The notes under the pieces were generated by a model. That model made no database searches. It was not told where the DNA came from and saw only the letters and a program-made list of their open reading frames with translations. From contig OZ026607.1 of NCBI GenBank assembly GCA_964020085.1, positions 21,188,606 through 21,252,605 of the forward strand: 64,000 nt of DNA, given 5' to 3'. This document shows positions 13,837-25,778 of this stretch, one piece after another (position 1 is the first letter of the stretch; the number at the start of each line of letters is the position of its first letter). The position numbers were made by a program, and so were the translations under genes. This stretch comes from Micromussa lordhowensis (taxonomy: Eukaryota > Cnidaria > Anthozoa > Scleractinia > Lobophylliidae).

Positions 13837-15149
13837 TTGCAGCAAAATGTTGTGCTAGGTTGGCACTTAAAGGAAATGTTAGTTAGAACATGCTGGCATT
13901 CGCGCCAGGGTGTTTTTTCTGGCCTTCTTTTTGCAGGAGTTTGCCCTGGTCCCAACTTTGCAGAATTTCAGAAAACGCGCGCTGGGGGTCCCCTTGGCAA
14001 ATTTGACATAGCTCGGCTCCACGGACACTTCAAGAGGCGCGGTTTGCAGCAAAATGTTGTGCTAGGTTGGCACTTGAACGAAATGCTAGTTAGAACATGC
14101 TGGCATTCGCGTTAGGGTGTTTTTTCTGGCCTTCTTTTTGCAGAAGTTTGCCCTGGTCCCAACTTTGCAGAATTTCAGAAAACGCGCGCTGGGGGTCCCC
14201 TTGGCAAATTTGACATAGCTCGGCTCCACGGGTACTTTAAGAGGCGCGGTTTGCAGCAAAATGTTGTGCTAGGTTGGCACTTGAAGGAAATGCTAGTTAG
14301 AACATGCTGGCATTCGCGCCAGGGTGTTTTTTCTGGCCTTCTTTTTGCAGGAGTTTGCCCTGGTCCTAACTTTGCAGAATTTCAGAAAACGCGCGCTGGG
14401 GATCCCCTTGGCAAATTTGACATAGCTCGGCTCCACGGGCACTTTAAGAGGCGCGGTTTGCAGCAAAATGTTGTGCTAGGTTGGCACTTAAAGGAAATTT
14501 TAGTTAGAACATGCTAGCATTCGTGCCAGGGTGTTTTTTCTGGCCTTCTTTTTGCAGGACTCTGCCCTGGTCCCAACTTTGCAGAATTTCAGAAAACGCG
14601 CGCTGGGGGTCCCCTTGGCAAATTTGACATAGCTCGGCTCCACGGGCACTTTAAGAGGCGCGGTTTGCAGCAAAATGTTGTGCTAGGTTGGCACTTGAAG
14701 GAAATGCTAGTTAGAACATGCTGGCATTCGCGCCAGGGTGTTTTTTCTGGCCTTCTTTTTGCACGAGTTTGCCCTGGTCCCAACTTTGCAGAATTTCAGA
14801 AAACGCGCGCTGGGGGTCCCCTTGGCAAATTTGACATAGCTCGGGTCCACGGGCACTTTAAGAGGCGCGAATGGCAGCAAAATGTTGTGCTAGGTTGGCA
14901 CTTGAAGGAAATCTTAGTTAGAACATGCTGGCATTCGCGCCAGGGTGTTTTTTGTGGCCTTCTTTTTGCAAGAGTTTGCCCTGGTCCCAACTTTGCAGAA
15001 TTTCAGAAAACGCGCCCTGGGGGTCCCCTTGGCAAATTTGACATAGCTCGGCTCCACGGGCACTTTAAGAGGCGCGGTTTGCAGCAAAATGTTGTGCTAG
15101 GATGGCACTTGAAGGAAATTCTAGTTAGAACATGCTGGCATTCGCGCTA

Positions 15150-16755
15150 GGGTGTTTTTTCTGGCCTTCTTTTTGCAGGAGTTTGCCCTGGTCCCAACTT
15201 TGCAGAATTTCAGAAAACGCGCGCTGGGGGTCCCCTTGGCAAATTTGACATAGCTCGGCTCCACGGGCACTTTAAGAGGCGCGGTTTGCAGCAAAATGTT
15301 GTGCTAGGTTGGCACTTGAAGGAAATTTTAGTTAGAACATGCTGGCATTGGCGCCAGGGTGTTTTTTCTGGCCTTCTTTTTGCAGGAGTTTGCCCTGGTC
15401 CCAACTTTGCAGAATTTCAGAAAACGCGCGCTGCGGTCCCCTTGGCAAATTTGACATAGCTCGGCTCCACGGGCACTTTAAGAGACGCGGTTTGCAGCAA
15501 AATGTTGTGCTAGGTTGGCACTTGAAGGAAATGCTAGTTAGAACATGCTGGCATTCGTGCCAGGGTGTTTTTTTCTGGCCTTCTTTTTGCAGGAGTTTGC
15601 CCTGGTTCCAACTTTGCAGAATTTCAGAAAACGCGCGCTGGGGGTCCCCTTGGCAAATTTGAGATAGCTCGGCTCCACGGGCACTTTAAGAGGCGCGGTT
15701 TGCAGCAAAATGTTGTGCTAGGTTGGCACTTGAAGGAAATTCTAGTTAGAACATGCTGGCATTCGCGCCAGGGTGTTTTTTCTGGCCTTCTTTTTGCAGG
15801 AGTTTGCCCTGGTCCCAACTTTGCAGAATTTCAGAAAACGCGCGCTGGGGGTCCCCTTGGCAAATTTGACATAGCTCGGCTCCACGGGCACTTTAAGAGG
15901 CGCGGTTTGCAGCAAAATGTTGTGCCAGGTTGGCACTTGAAGGAAATTGTAGTTACATTATGCTGTCATTCGCGCCAGGGTGTTTTTCCTGGCCTTCTTT
16001 TTGCAGGAGTTTGCCCTGGTCCCAACTTTGCAGAATTTCAGAAAACGTGCGCTGGGGGTCCCCTTGGCAAATTTGACATAGCTCGGCTCCACGGGCACTT
16101 TAAGAGGCGCGGTTTGCAGCAAAATGTTGTGCTAGGTTGGCACTTGAAGGAAATGCTAGTTAGAACATGCTGGCATTCGCGCCAGGGTGTTTTTTCTGGC
16201 CTTTTTTTTGCAGGAGTTTGCCCTGGTCCCAACTTTGCAGAATTTCAGAAAACGCGCGCTGGGGGTCCCCTTGGCAAATTTGACATAGCTCGGCTCCACG
16301 GGCACTTTAAGAGGCGCGGTTTGCAGCAAAATGTTGTGCTAGGTTGGCACTTGAAGGAAATTTTAGTTAGAACATGCTGGCATTGGCGCCAGGGTGTCTT
16401 TTCTGGCCTTCTTTTTGCAGGAGTTTGCCCTGGTCCCAACTTTGCAGAATTTCAGAAAACGCGCGCTGCGGTCCCCTTGGCAAATTTGACATAGCTCGGC
16501 TCCACGGGCACTTTAAGAGACGCGGTTTGCAGCAAAATGTTGTGCTAGGTTGGCACTTGAAGGAAATGCTAGTTAGAACATGCTGGCATTCGAGCTAGGG
16601 TTTTTTTTTCTGGCCTTCTTTTTGCAGGAGTTTGCCCTGGTTCCAACTTTGCAGAATTTCAGAAAACGCGCGCGGGGGGTCCCCTTGGCAAATTTGAGAT
16701 AGCTCGGCTCCACGGGCACTTTAAGAGGCGCGGTTTGCAGCAAAATGTTGTGCTA
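15150..16755. repeat. 5-monomer (1,035 bp) spaced duplication
   Basis: A group of about three monomers at 15,150-15,720 recurs at 16,185-16,755. Shared rare variants are gcattggcgcc (about 15,347/16,382), the 2-bp loss gctgcggtcccc (about 15,432/16,467), aagagacgcgg (about 15,480/16,515), ccctggttccaac (about 15,601/16,637) and gagatagctc (about 15,661/16,696). The 2-bp loss is compensated within the next monomer by extra Ts, so the phase recovers. Confidence 0.82.
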
Positions 16756-17548
16756 GGTTGGCACTTGAAGGAAATGATAGTTACAACATGCTGGCATTCG
16801 CGCCAGGGTGTTTTTTCTGGCCTTCTTTTTGCAGGAGTTTGCCCTGGTCCCAACTTTGCAGAATTTCAGAAAACGCGCGCTGGGGGTCCCCTTGGCAAAT
16901 TTGACATAGCTCGGCTCCACGGGCACTTTAAGAGGCGCGGTTTGCAGCAAAATGTTGTGCTAGGTTGGCACTTGAAGGAAATTCAAGTTAGAACATGCTG
17001 GCATTCGGGCCAGGGTGTTTTTTTTGGCCTTCTTTTTGCAGGAGTTTGCCCTGGTCCCAACTTTGCAGAATTTCAGAAAACGCGCGCTGGGGGTCCCCTT
17101 GGCAAATTTGACATAGCTCGGCTCCACGGGCACTTTAAGAGGCGCGGTTTGCAGCAAAATGTTGTGCCAGGTTGGCACTTGAAGGAAATTGTAGTTACAT
17201 TATGCTGGCATTCGCGCCAGGGTGTTTTTCCTGGCCTTCTTTTTGCAGGAGTTTGCCCTGGTCCCAACTTTGCAGAATTTCAGAAAACGTGCGCTGGGGG
17301 TCCCCTTGGCAAATTTGACATAGCTCGGCTCCACGGGCACTTTAAGAGGCGCGGTTTGCAGCAAAATGTTGTGCTAGGTTGGCACTTGTAGGAATTCTTA
17401 GTTAGAACATGCTGGCATTCGCGCCAGGGTGTTTTTTTTGGCCTTCTTTTTGCAGGAGTTTGCCCTGGTCCCAACTTTGCAGAATTTCAGAAAACGCGCG
17501 CTGGGGGTCCCCTTGGCAAACTTAACATAGCTCGGCTCCACGGGCACT

Positions 17549-17556
17549 TTAATTAA
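17549..17556. repeat. 4-bp ttaa duplication (ttaattaa), copy 2
   Basis: Same ttaattaa as at 12,784, again with caaacttaacatag before it and gtttgatcatg after it; part of the 1,247-bp repeat unit. Confidence 0.9.
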
Positions 17557-18795
17557 GAGGCGCGGTTTGCAGCAAAATGTTGTGCTAGGTTGGCACTTGA
17601 AGGAAATTGTAGTTTGATCATGCTGGCATTCGCGCCAGGGTGTTTTTTCTGGCCTTCTTTTTGCAGGAGTTTGCCCTGGTCCCAACTTTGCAGAATTTCA
17701 GAAAACGCGCGCTGGGGGTCCCCTTGGCAAATTTGACATAGCTCGGCTCCACGGGCACTTTAAGAGGCGCGGTTTGCAGCAAAATGTTGTGCTAGGTTAG
17801 CACTTGAAGGAAATTTTAGTTAGAACATGATGGCATTCGCGCCAGGGTGTTTTCTCTGGCCTTCTTTTTGCAGGAGTTTGCCCTGGTCCCAACTTTGCAG
17901 AATTTCAGAAAACGCGCGCTGGGGGTCCCCTTGGCAAATTTGACATAGCTCGGCTCCACGGGCACTTTAAGAGGCGCGGTTTGCAGCAAAATGTTGTGCT
18001 AGGTTGGCACTTGAAGGAAATGCAAGTTAGAACATGCTGGCATTCGCGCCAGGGTGTTTTTTTCTGGCCTTCTTTTTGCAGGAGTTTGCCCTGGTCCCAA
18101 CTTTGCAGAATTTCAGAAAACGCGCGCTGGGGGTCCCCTTGGCAAATTTGACATAGCTCGGCTCCACGGGCACTTTAAGAGGCGCGGTTTGCAGCAAAAT
18201 GTTGTGCTAGGTTGGCACTTGAAGGAAATGCTAGTTAGAACATGCTGGCATTCGGGCCAGGGTGTTTTTTTTGGCCTTCTTTTTGCAGGAGTTTGCCCTG
18301 GTCCCAACTTTGCAGAATTTCAGAAAACGCGCGCTGGGGGTCCCCTTGGCAAATTTGACATAGCTCGGCTCCACGGGCACTTTAAGAGGCGCGGTTTGCA
18401 GCAAAATGTTGTGCCAGGTTGGCACTTGAAGGAAATTGTAGTTAGATTATGCTGGCATTCGCGCCAGGGTGTTTTTCCTGGCCTTCTTTTTGCAGGAGTT
18501 TGCCCTGGTCCCAACTTTGCAGAATTTCAGAAAACGTGCGCTGGGGGTCCCCTTGGCAAATTTGACATAGCTCGGCTCCACGGGCACTTTAAGAGGCGCG
18601 GTTTGCAGCAAAATGTTGTGCTAGGTTGGCACTTGTAGGAATTCTTAGTTAGAACATGCTGGCATTCGCGCCAGGGTGTTTTTTTTGGCCTTCTTTTTGC
18701 AGGAGTTTGCCCTGGTCCCAACTTTGCAGAATTTCAGAAAACGCGCGCTGGGGGTCCCCTTGGCAAACTTAACATAGCTCGGCTCCACGGGCACT

Positions 18796-18803
18796 TTAAT
18801 TAA
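18796..18803. repeat. 4-bp ttaa duplication (ttaattaa), copy 3
   Basis: Exactly 1,247 bp after copy 2, with the same flanking variants; shows that the insertion spread by block duplication and did not arise three times. Confidence 0.9.
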
Positions 18804-19846
18804 GAGGCGCGGTTTGCAGCAAAATGTTGTGCTAGGTTGGCACTTGAAGGAAATTCTAGTTTGATCATGCTGGCATTCGCGCCAGGGTGTTTTTTCTGGC
18901 CTTCTTTTTGCAGGAGTTTGCCCTGGTCCCAACTTTGCAGAATTTCAGAAAACGCGCGCTGGGGGTCCCCTTGGCAAATTTGACATAGCTCGGCTCCACG
19001 GGCACTTTAAGAGGCGCGGTTTGCAGCAAAATGTTGTGCTAGGTTAGCACTTAAAGGAAATTTTAGTTAGAACATGATGGCATTCGCGCCAGGGTGTTTT
19101 CTCTGGCCTTCTTTTTGCAGGAGTTTGCCCTGGTCCCAACTTTGCAGAATTTCAGAAAACGCGCGCTGGGGGTCCCCTTGGCAAATTTGACATAGCTTGG
19201 CTCCACGGGCACTTTAAGAGGCGCGGTTTGCAGCAAAATGTTGTGCTAGGTTGGCACTTGAAGGAAATGCAAGTTAGAACATGCTGGCATTCGCGCCAGG
19301 GTGTTTTTTTCTGGCCTTCTTTTTGCAGGAGTTTGCCCTGGTCCCAACTTTGCAGAATTTCAGAAAACGCGCGCTGGGGGTCCCCTTGGCAAATTTGACA
19401 TAGCTCGGCTCCACGGGCACTTTAAGAGGCGCGGTTTGCAGCAAAATGTTGTGCTAGGTTGGCACTTGAAGGAAATGTTAGTTAGAACATGCTGGCATTC
19501 GCGGCAGGGTGTTTTTTCTGGCCTTGTTTTTGCAGGAGTTTGCCCTGGTCCCAACTTTGCAGAATTTCAGAAAACGCGCGCTGGGGGTCCCCTTGGCAAA
19601 TTTGACATAGCTCGGCTCCACGGGCACTTTAAGAGGCGCGGTTTGCAGCAAAATGTTGTGCTAGGTTGGCACTTGAAGGAAATTTTAGTTAAAACATGCT
19701 GGCATTCGCGCCAGGGTGTTTTTTCTGGCCTTCTTTTTGCAGGAGTTTGCCCTGGTCCCAACTTTGCAGAATTTCAGAAAACGCGCGGTGGGGGTCCCCT
19801 TGGCAAATTTGAGGTAGCTCGGCTCCACGGGCACTTTAAGAGGCGC

Positions 19847-20056
19847 GAATGGCAGCAAAATGTTGTGCTAGGTTGGCACTTGAAGGAAATCCTAGTTAGA
19901 ACATGCTGGCATTCGCACCAGGGTGTTTTTTTTGGCCTTCTTTTTGCAGGAGTTTGCCCTGGTCCCAACTTTGCAGAATTTCAGAAAACGCGCGCTGGGG
20001 GTCCCCTTGGCAAATTTGACATAGCTCGGCTCCACGGGCACTTTAAGTGGCGCGGT
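19847..20056. repeat. Two-monomer haplotype gaatggcagc + tttaagtggcg, copy 3
   Basis: gaatggcagc is at 19,847 and gtgg at 20,047. The copy is 6,220 bp from copy 2 (30 monomers plus 10 bp of accumulated insertions) and is embedded in a longer shared block that also contains the ttaattaa monomer upstream. Confidence 0.85.
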
Positions 20057-21296
20057 TTGCAGCAAAATGTTGTGCTAGGTTGGCACTTAAAGGAAATGTT
20101 AGCTAGAACATGCTGGCGTTCGCGCCAGGGTGTTTTTTCTGGCCTTCTTCTTGCAGCAGTTTGCCCTGGTCCCAACTTTGCAGAATTTCAGAAAACGCGC
20201 GCTGGGGGTCCCCTTGGCAAATTTGACATAGCTCGGCTCCACGGGCACTTTAAGAGGCGCGGTTTGCAGCAAAATGTTGTGCTAGGTTGGCACTTTAAGG
20301 AAATTTTAGTTAGAACATGCTAGCATTCGTGCCAGGGTCTTTTTTCTGGCCTTCTTTTTGCAGGAGTTTGCCCTGGTCCCAACTTTGCAGAATTTCAGAA
20401 AACGCGCGCTGGGGGTCCCCTTGGCAAATTTGACATAGCTCGGCTCCACGGGCACTTTAAGAGGCGCGAATGGCAGCAAAATGTTGTGCTAGGTTGGCAC
20501 TTGAAGGAAATGCTAGTTAAAACATGCTGGCGTTCGCGCCAGGGTGTTTTTTCTGGCCTTCTTTTTGCAGGAGTTTGCCCTGGTCCCAACTTTGCAGAAT
20601 TTCAGAAAACGCGCGCTGGGGGTCCCCTTGGCAAATTTGACATAGCTCGGCCCCACGGGCACTTTAAGAGGCGCGAATGGCAGCAAAATGTTGTGCTAGG
20701 TTGGCACTTGAAGGAAATGCAAGTTAGAACATGCTGGCATTCGCGCCAGGGTGTTTTTTTCTGGCCTTCTTTTTGCAGGAGTTTGCCCTGGTCCCAACTT
20801 TGCAGAATTTCAGAAAACGCGCGCTGGGGGTCCCCTTGGCAAATTTGACATAGCTCGGCTCCACGGGCACTTTAAGAGGCGCGGTTTGCAGCAAAATGTT
20901 GTGCTAGGTTGGCACTTGAAGGAAATGTTAGTTAAAACATGCTGGCATTCGCGCCAGGGTGTTTTTTCTGGCCTTCTTTTTGCAGGAGTTTGCCCTGGTC
21001 CCAACTTTGCAGAATTTCAGAAAACGCGCGCTGGGGGTCCCCTTGGCAAATTTGACATAGCTCGGCTCCCCGGGCACTTTAAGAGGCGCGGTTTAAAGCA
21101 AAATGTTGTGCTAGGTTGGCACTTGAAGGAAATTGTAGTTAAAACATGCTGGCATTCGCGCCAGGGTGTTTTTTCTGGCCTTCTTTTTGCAGGAGTTTGC
21201 CCTGGTCCCAACTTTGCAGAATTTCAGAAAACGCGCGCTGGGGGTCCCCTTGGCAAATTTGACGTAGCTCGGCTCCACGGGCACTTTAAGAGGCGC

Positions 21297-21506
21297 GAAT
21301 GGCAGCAAAATGTTGTGCTAGGTTGGCACTTAAAGGAAATCCTAGTTAAAACATGCTGGCATTCGCACCAGGGTGTTTTTTTTGGCCTTCTTTTTGCAGG
21401 AGTTAGCCCTGGTCCCAACTTTGCAGAATTTCAGAAAACGCGCGCTGGGGGTCCCCTTGGCAAATTTGACATAGCTCGGCTCCACGGGCACTTTAAGTGG
21501 CGCGGT
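21297..21506. repeat. Two-monomer haplotype gaatggcagc + tttaagtggcg, copy 4
   Basis: gaatggcagc is at 21,297 and gtgg at 21,497, 1,450 bp from copy 3 (7 monomers plus 1 bp). The gacgtagctc variant of copy 2 is present just upstream (21,261). Isolated gaatggcagc monomers without the gtgg partner also occur at 14,869, 20,468 and 20,675. Confidence 0.85.
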
Positions 21507-22559
21507 TTGCAGCAAAATGTTGTGCTAGGTTGGCACTTGAAGGAAATGCTAGTTAGAACATGCTGGCATTCGCGTTAGGGTGTTTTTTCTGGCCTTTTTT
21601 TTGCAGGAGTTTGCCCTGGTCCCAACTTTGCAGAATTTCAGAAAACGCGCGCTGGGGGTCCCCTTGGCAAATTTGACATAGCTCGGCTCCACGGGCACTT
21701 TAAGAGGCGCGGTTTGCAGCAAAATGTTGTGCTAGGTTGGCACTTGAAGGAAATTCTAGTTAGAACATGCTGGCATTCGCGCCAGGGTGTTTTTCCTGGC
21801 CTTCTTTATGCAGGAGTTTGCCCTGGTCCCAACTTTGCAGAATTTCAGAAAACGCGCGCTGGGGGTCCCCTTGGCAAATTTGACATAGCTCGGCTCCACG
21901 GGCACTTTAAAAGGCGCGGTTTGCAGCAAACTGTTGTGCTAGGTTGGCACTTAAAGGAAATTTTAGTTAGAACATGCTGGCATTCGCGCCAGGGTGTTTT
22001 TTCTGGCCTTCTTTTTGCAAGAGTTTGCCCTGGTCCCAACTTTGCAGAATTTCAGAAAACGCGCGCTGGGGGTCCCCTTGGCAAATTTGACATAGCTCGG
22101 CTCCACGGGCATTTTAAGAGGCGCGGTTTGCAGCAAAATGTTGTGCTAGGTTGGCACTTGAAGGAAATCTTAGTTACAACATGCTGGCATTCGCGGCAGG
22201 GTGTTTTTTCTGGCCTTCTTTTTGCAGGAGTTTGCCCTGGTCCCAACTTTGCAGAATTTCAGAAAACGCGCGCTGGGGGTCCCCTTGGCAAATTTGACAT
22301 AGTTTGGCTCCACGGGCACTTTAAGAGGCGCGGTTTTCAGCAAAATGTTGTGCTAGGTTGGCACTTGAAGGAAATCCTAGTTAAAACATGCTGGCGTTCG
22401 CGCCAGGGTGTTTTTTCTGGCCTTCTTTTTGCAGGAGTTTGCCCTGGTCCCAACTTTGCAGAATTTCAGAAAACGCGCGCTGGGGGTCCCCTTGGCAAAT
22501 TTGACATAGCTCGGCTCCACGGGCACTTTAAGAGGCGCGGTTTGCAGCAAAATGTTGTG

Positions 22560-23500
22560 CTAGGTTAGCACTTGAAGGAAATTGTACTTAGAACATGCTG
22601 GCATTCGCGGCAGGGTGTTTTTCCTGGCCTTCTTTTTGCAGGAGTTTGCCCTGGTCCCAACTTTGCAGAATTTTAGAAAACGCGCGCTGGGGGTCCCCTT
22701 GGCAAATTTGACATAGCTCGGCTCCACGGGCACTTTAAGAGGCGCGGTTTGCAGCAAAATGTTGTGCTAGGTTGGCACTTGAAGGAAATGCTCGTTAGAA
22801 CATGCTGGCATTCGCGCCAGGGTGTTTTTTCTGGCCTTCTTTTTGCAGGAGTTTGCCCTGGTCCCAACTTTGCAGAATTTCAGAAAACGCGCGCTGGGGG
22901 TCCTCTTGGCAAATTTGACATAGCTCGGCTCCACGGGCACTTTAAGAGGCGCGGTTTGACGCAAAATGTTGTGCTAGGTTGGCACTTGAAGGAAATCCTA
23001 GTTAGAACATGCTGGCATTCGCGCCAGGGTGTTTTTTCTGGCCTTCTTTTTGCAGGAGTTTGCCCTGGTCCCAACTTTGCAGAATTTCAGAAAACGCGCG
23101 CTGAGGGTCCCCTTGGCAAATTTGACATAGCTCGGCTCCACGGGCACTTTAAGAGGCGCGGTTTGCAGCAAAATGTTGCGCTGGGTTGGCACTTGAAGGA
23201 AATTTAAGTTAGAACATGCTGGCATTCGCGACAGGGTGTTTTTTCTGGCCTTCTTTTTGCAGGAGTTTGCCCTGGTCCCAACTTTGCAGAATTTCAGAAA
23301 ACGCGCGCTGGGGGTCCTCTTGGCAAATTTGACATAGCTCGGCTCCACGGGCACTTTAAGAGGCGCGGTTTGACGCAAAATGTTGTGCTAGGTTGGCACT
23401 TGAAGGAAATCCTAGTTAGAACATGCTGGCATTCGCGCCAGGGTGTTTTTTCTGGCCTTCTTTTTGCAGGAGTTTGCCCTGGTCCCAACTTTGCAGAATT
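22560..23500. repeat. Short duplicated groups related to the 24-25.8 kb block
   Basis: The segment 22,560-22,990 (gtacttagaac, cgcggcagg, gaattttagaaaacg, gtcctcttgg, tttgacgcaaaatg) matches 24,423-24,850 at an offset of 1,863 bp (9 monomers). The gtcctcttgg/tttgacgcaaaatg monomer at 22,880-23,080 also recurs at 23,294-23,490 (414 bp, a dimer step). Confidence 0.8.
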
Positions 23501-24122
23501 TCAGAAAACGCGCGCTGGGGGTCCCCTTGGCAAATTTGACATAGCTCGGCTCCACGGGCACTTTAAGAGGCGCGGTTTGCAGCAAAATGTTGTGCTAGGT
23601 TGGCACTTGAAGGAAATCCTAGTTAGAACATGCTGGCATTCGCGCCAGGGTGTTTTTTCTGGCCTTCTTTTTGCAGGAGTTTGCCCTGGTCCCAACTTTG
23701 CAGAATTTCAGAAAACGCGCGCTGGGGGTCCCCTTGGCAAATTTGACATAGCTCGGCTCCACGGGCACTTTAAGAGGCGCAGTTTGCAGCAAAATGTTGT
23801 GCTAGGTTGGCACTTGAAGGAAATCTTAGTTACAACATGCTGGCATTCGCGGCAGGGTGTTTTTTCTGGCCTTCTTTTTGCAGGAGTTTGCCCTGGTCCC
23901 AACTTTGCAGAATTTCAGAAAACGCGCGCTGGGGGTCCCCTTGGCAAATTTGACATAGCTCGGCTCCACGGGCACATTAAGAGATGCGGTTTGCAGCAAA
24001 ATGTTCTGCTAGGTTGGCACTTGAAGGAAATTTTAGTTAGAACATGCTGGCATTCGCGCCAGGGTGTTTTTTTCTGGCCTTCATTTTGCAGGAGTTTGCC
24101 CTGGTCCCAACTTTGCAGAATT

Positions 24123-25778
24123 TCAGAAAACGCGCGCTGGGGGTCCCCTTGGCAAATTTGACATAGCTCGGCTCCACGGGCACTTTAAGAGGCGCGGTTT
24201 GCAGCAAAATGTTGTGCTAGGTTGACACTTGAAGGAAATCCTAGTTAAAACATGCTGGCATTCGCGCCAGGGTGTTTTTTCTGGCCTTCTTTTTGCAGGA
24301 GTTTGCCCTGGTCCCAACTTTGCAGAATTTCAGAAAACGCGCGCTGGGGGTCCCCTTGGCAAATTTGACATAGCTCGGCTCCACGGGCATTTTAAGAGGC
24401 GCGGTTTGCAGCAAAATGTTGTGCTAGGTTGGCACTTGAAGGAAATTGTACTTAGAACATGCTGGCATTCGCGGCAGGGTGTTTTTTCTGGCCTTCATTT
24501 TGCAGGAGTTTGCCCTGGTCCCAACTTTGCAGAATTTTAGAAAACGCGCGCTGGGGGTCCCCTTGGCAAATTTGACATAGCTCGGCTCCACGGGCACTTT
24601 AAGAGGCGCGGTTTGCAGCAAAATGTTGTGCTAGGCTGGCACTTGAAGGAAATGCTAGTTACAACATGCTGGCATTCGCGCCAGGGTGTTTTTTCTGGCC
24701 TTCTTTTTGCAGGAGTTTGCCCTGGTCCCAACTTTGCAGAATTTCAGAAAACGCGCGCTGGGGGTCCTCTTGGCAAATTTGACATAGCTCGGCTCCACGG
24801 GCACTTTAAGAGGCGCGGTTTGACGCAAAATGTTGTGCTAGGTTGGCACTTGAAGGAAATCTTAGTTAGAACATGCTGGCATTCGCGCTAGGGTGTTTTT
24901 TCTGGCCTTCTTTTTGCAGGAGTTTGCCCTGGTCCCAACTTTGCAGAATTTCAGAAAACGCGCGCTGGGGGTCCCCTTGGCAAATTTGACATAGCTCGGC
25001 TCCACGGGCACTTTAAGAGGCGCGGTTTGCAGCAAAATGTTGTGCTAGGTTGACACTTGAAGGAAATCCTAGTTAAAACATGCTGGCATTCGCGCCAGGG
25101 TGTTTTTTCTGGCCTTCTTTTTGCAGGAGTTTGCCCTGGTCCCAACTTTGCAGAATTTCAGAAAACGCGCGCTGGGGGTCCCCTTGGCAAATTTGACATA
25201 GCTCGGCTCCACGGGCATTTTAAGAGGCGCGGTTTGCAGCAAAATGTTGTGCTAGGTTGGCACTTGAAGGAAATTGTACTTAGAACATGCTGGCATTCGC
25301 GGCAGGGTGTTTTTTCTGGCCTTCATTTTGCAAGAGTTTGCCCTGGTCCCAACTTTGCAGAATTTTAGAAAACGCGCGCTGGGGGTCCCCTTGGCAAATT
25401 TGACATAGCTCGGCTCCACGGGCACTTTAAGAGGCGCGGTTTGCAGCAAAATGTTGTGCTAGGCTGGCACTTGAAGGAAATGCTAGTTACAACATGCTGG
25501 CATTCGCGCCAGGGTGTTTTTTCTGGCCTTCTTTTTGCAGGAGTTTGCCCTGGTCCCAACTTTGCAGAATTTCAGAAAACGCGCGCTGGGGGTCCTCTTG
25601 GCAAATTTGACATAGCTCGGCTCCACGGGCACTTTAAGAGGCGCGGTTTGACGCAAAATGTTGTGCTAGGTTGGCACTTGAAGGAAATCTTAGTTAGAAC
25701 ATGCTGGCATTCGCGCTAGGGTGTTTTTTCTGGCCTTCTTTTTGCAGGAGTTTGCCCTGGTCCCAACTTTGCAGAATT
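24123..25778. repeat. Tandem 4-monomer (828 bp) duplication
   Basis: Sequence at 24,123-24,950 repeats at 24,951-25,778 with an offset of exactly 828 bp. Shared rare variants are gttgacactt, gggcatttt, gtacttagaac with cggcagg, cttcattttgca, gaattttag, aggctggcac, gtcctcttgg, tttgacgcaaaa and cgcgctaggg. The one difference I saw is gcaggag versus gcaagag (about 24,501/25,329). This is one of the youngest duplications in the window. Confidence 0.9.

Larger units (their letters stand above)
16980..19330. repeat. Tandem 6-monomer higher-order unit, 1,247 bp
   Basis: Two copies lie at an offset of 1,247 bp (6 x 207 + 5; the 5 extra bases are the ttaa duplication plus one T). The order of distinctive monomers is the same in both: cattcgggcc with an 8-T run; tgccaggttgg with attatgctgg and gtttttcctgg; cttgtaggaattctt; cttaacatag with ttaattaa and gtttgatcatg; gttagcactt with catgatggc and gttttctctgg; aaatgcaagtt with a 7-T run. 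About five differences are visible (for example ttacatt/ttagatt). Part of the same series also occurs at about 12,720-13,100. Confidence 0.88.
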
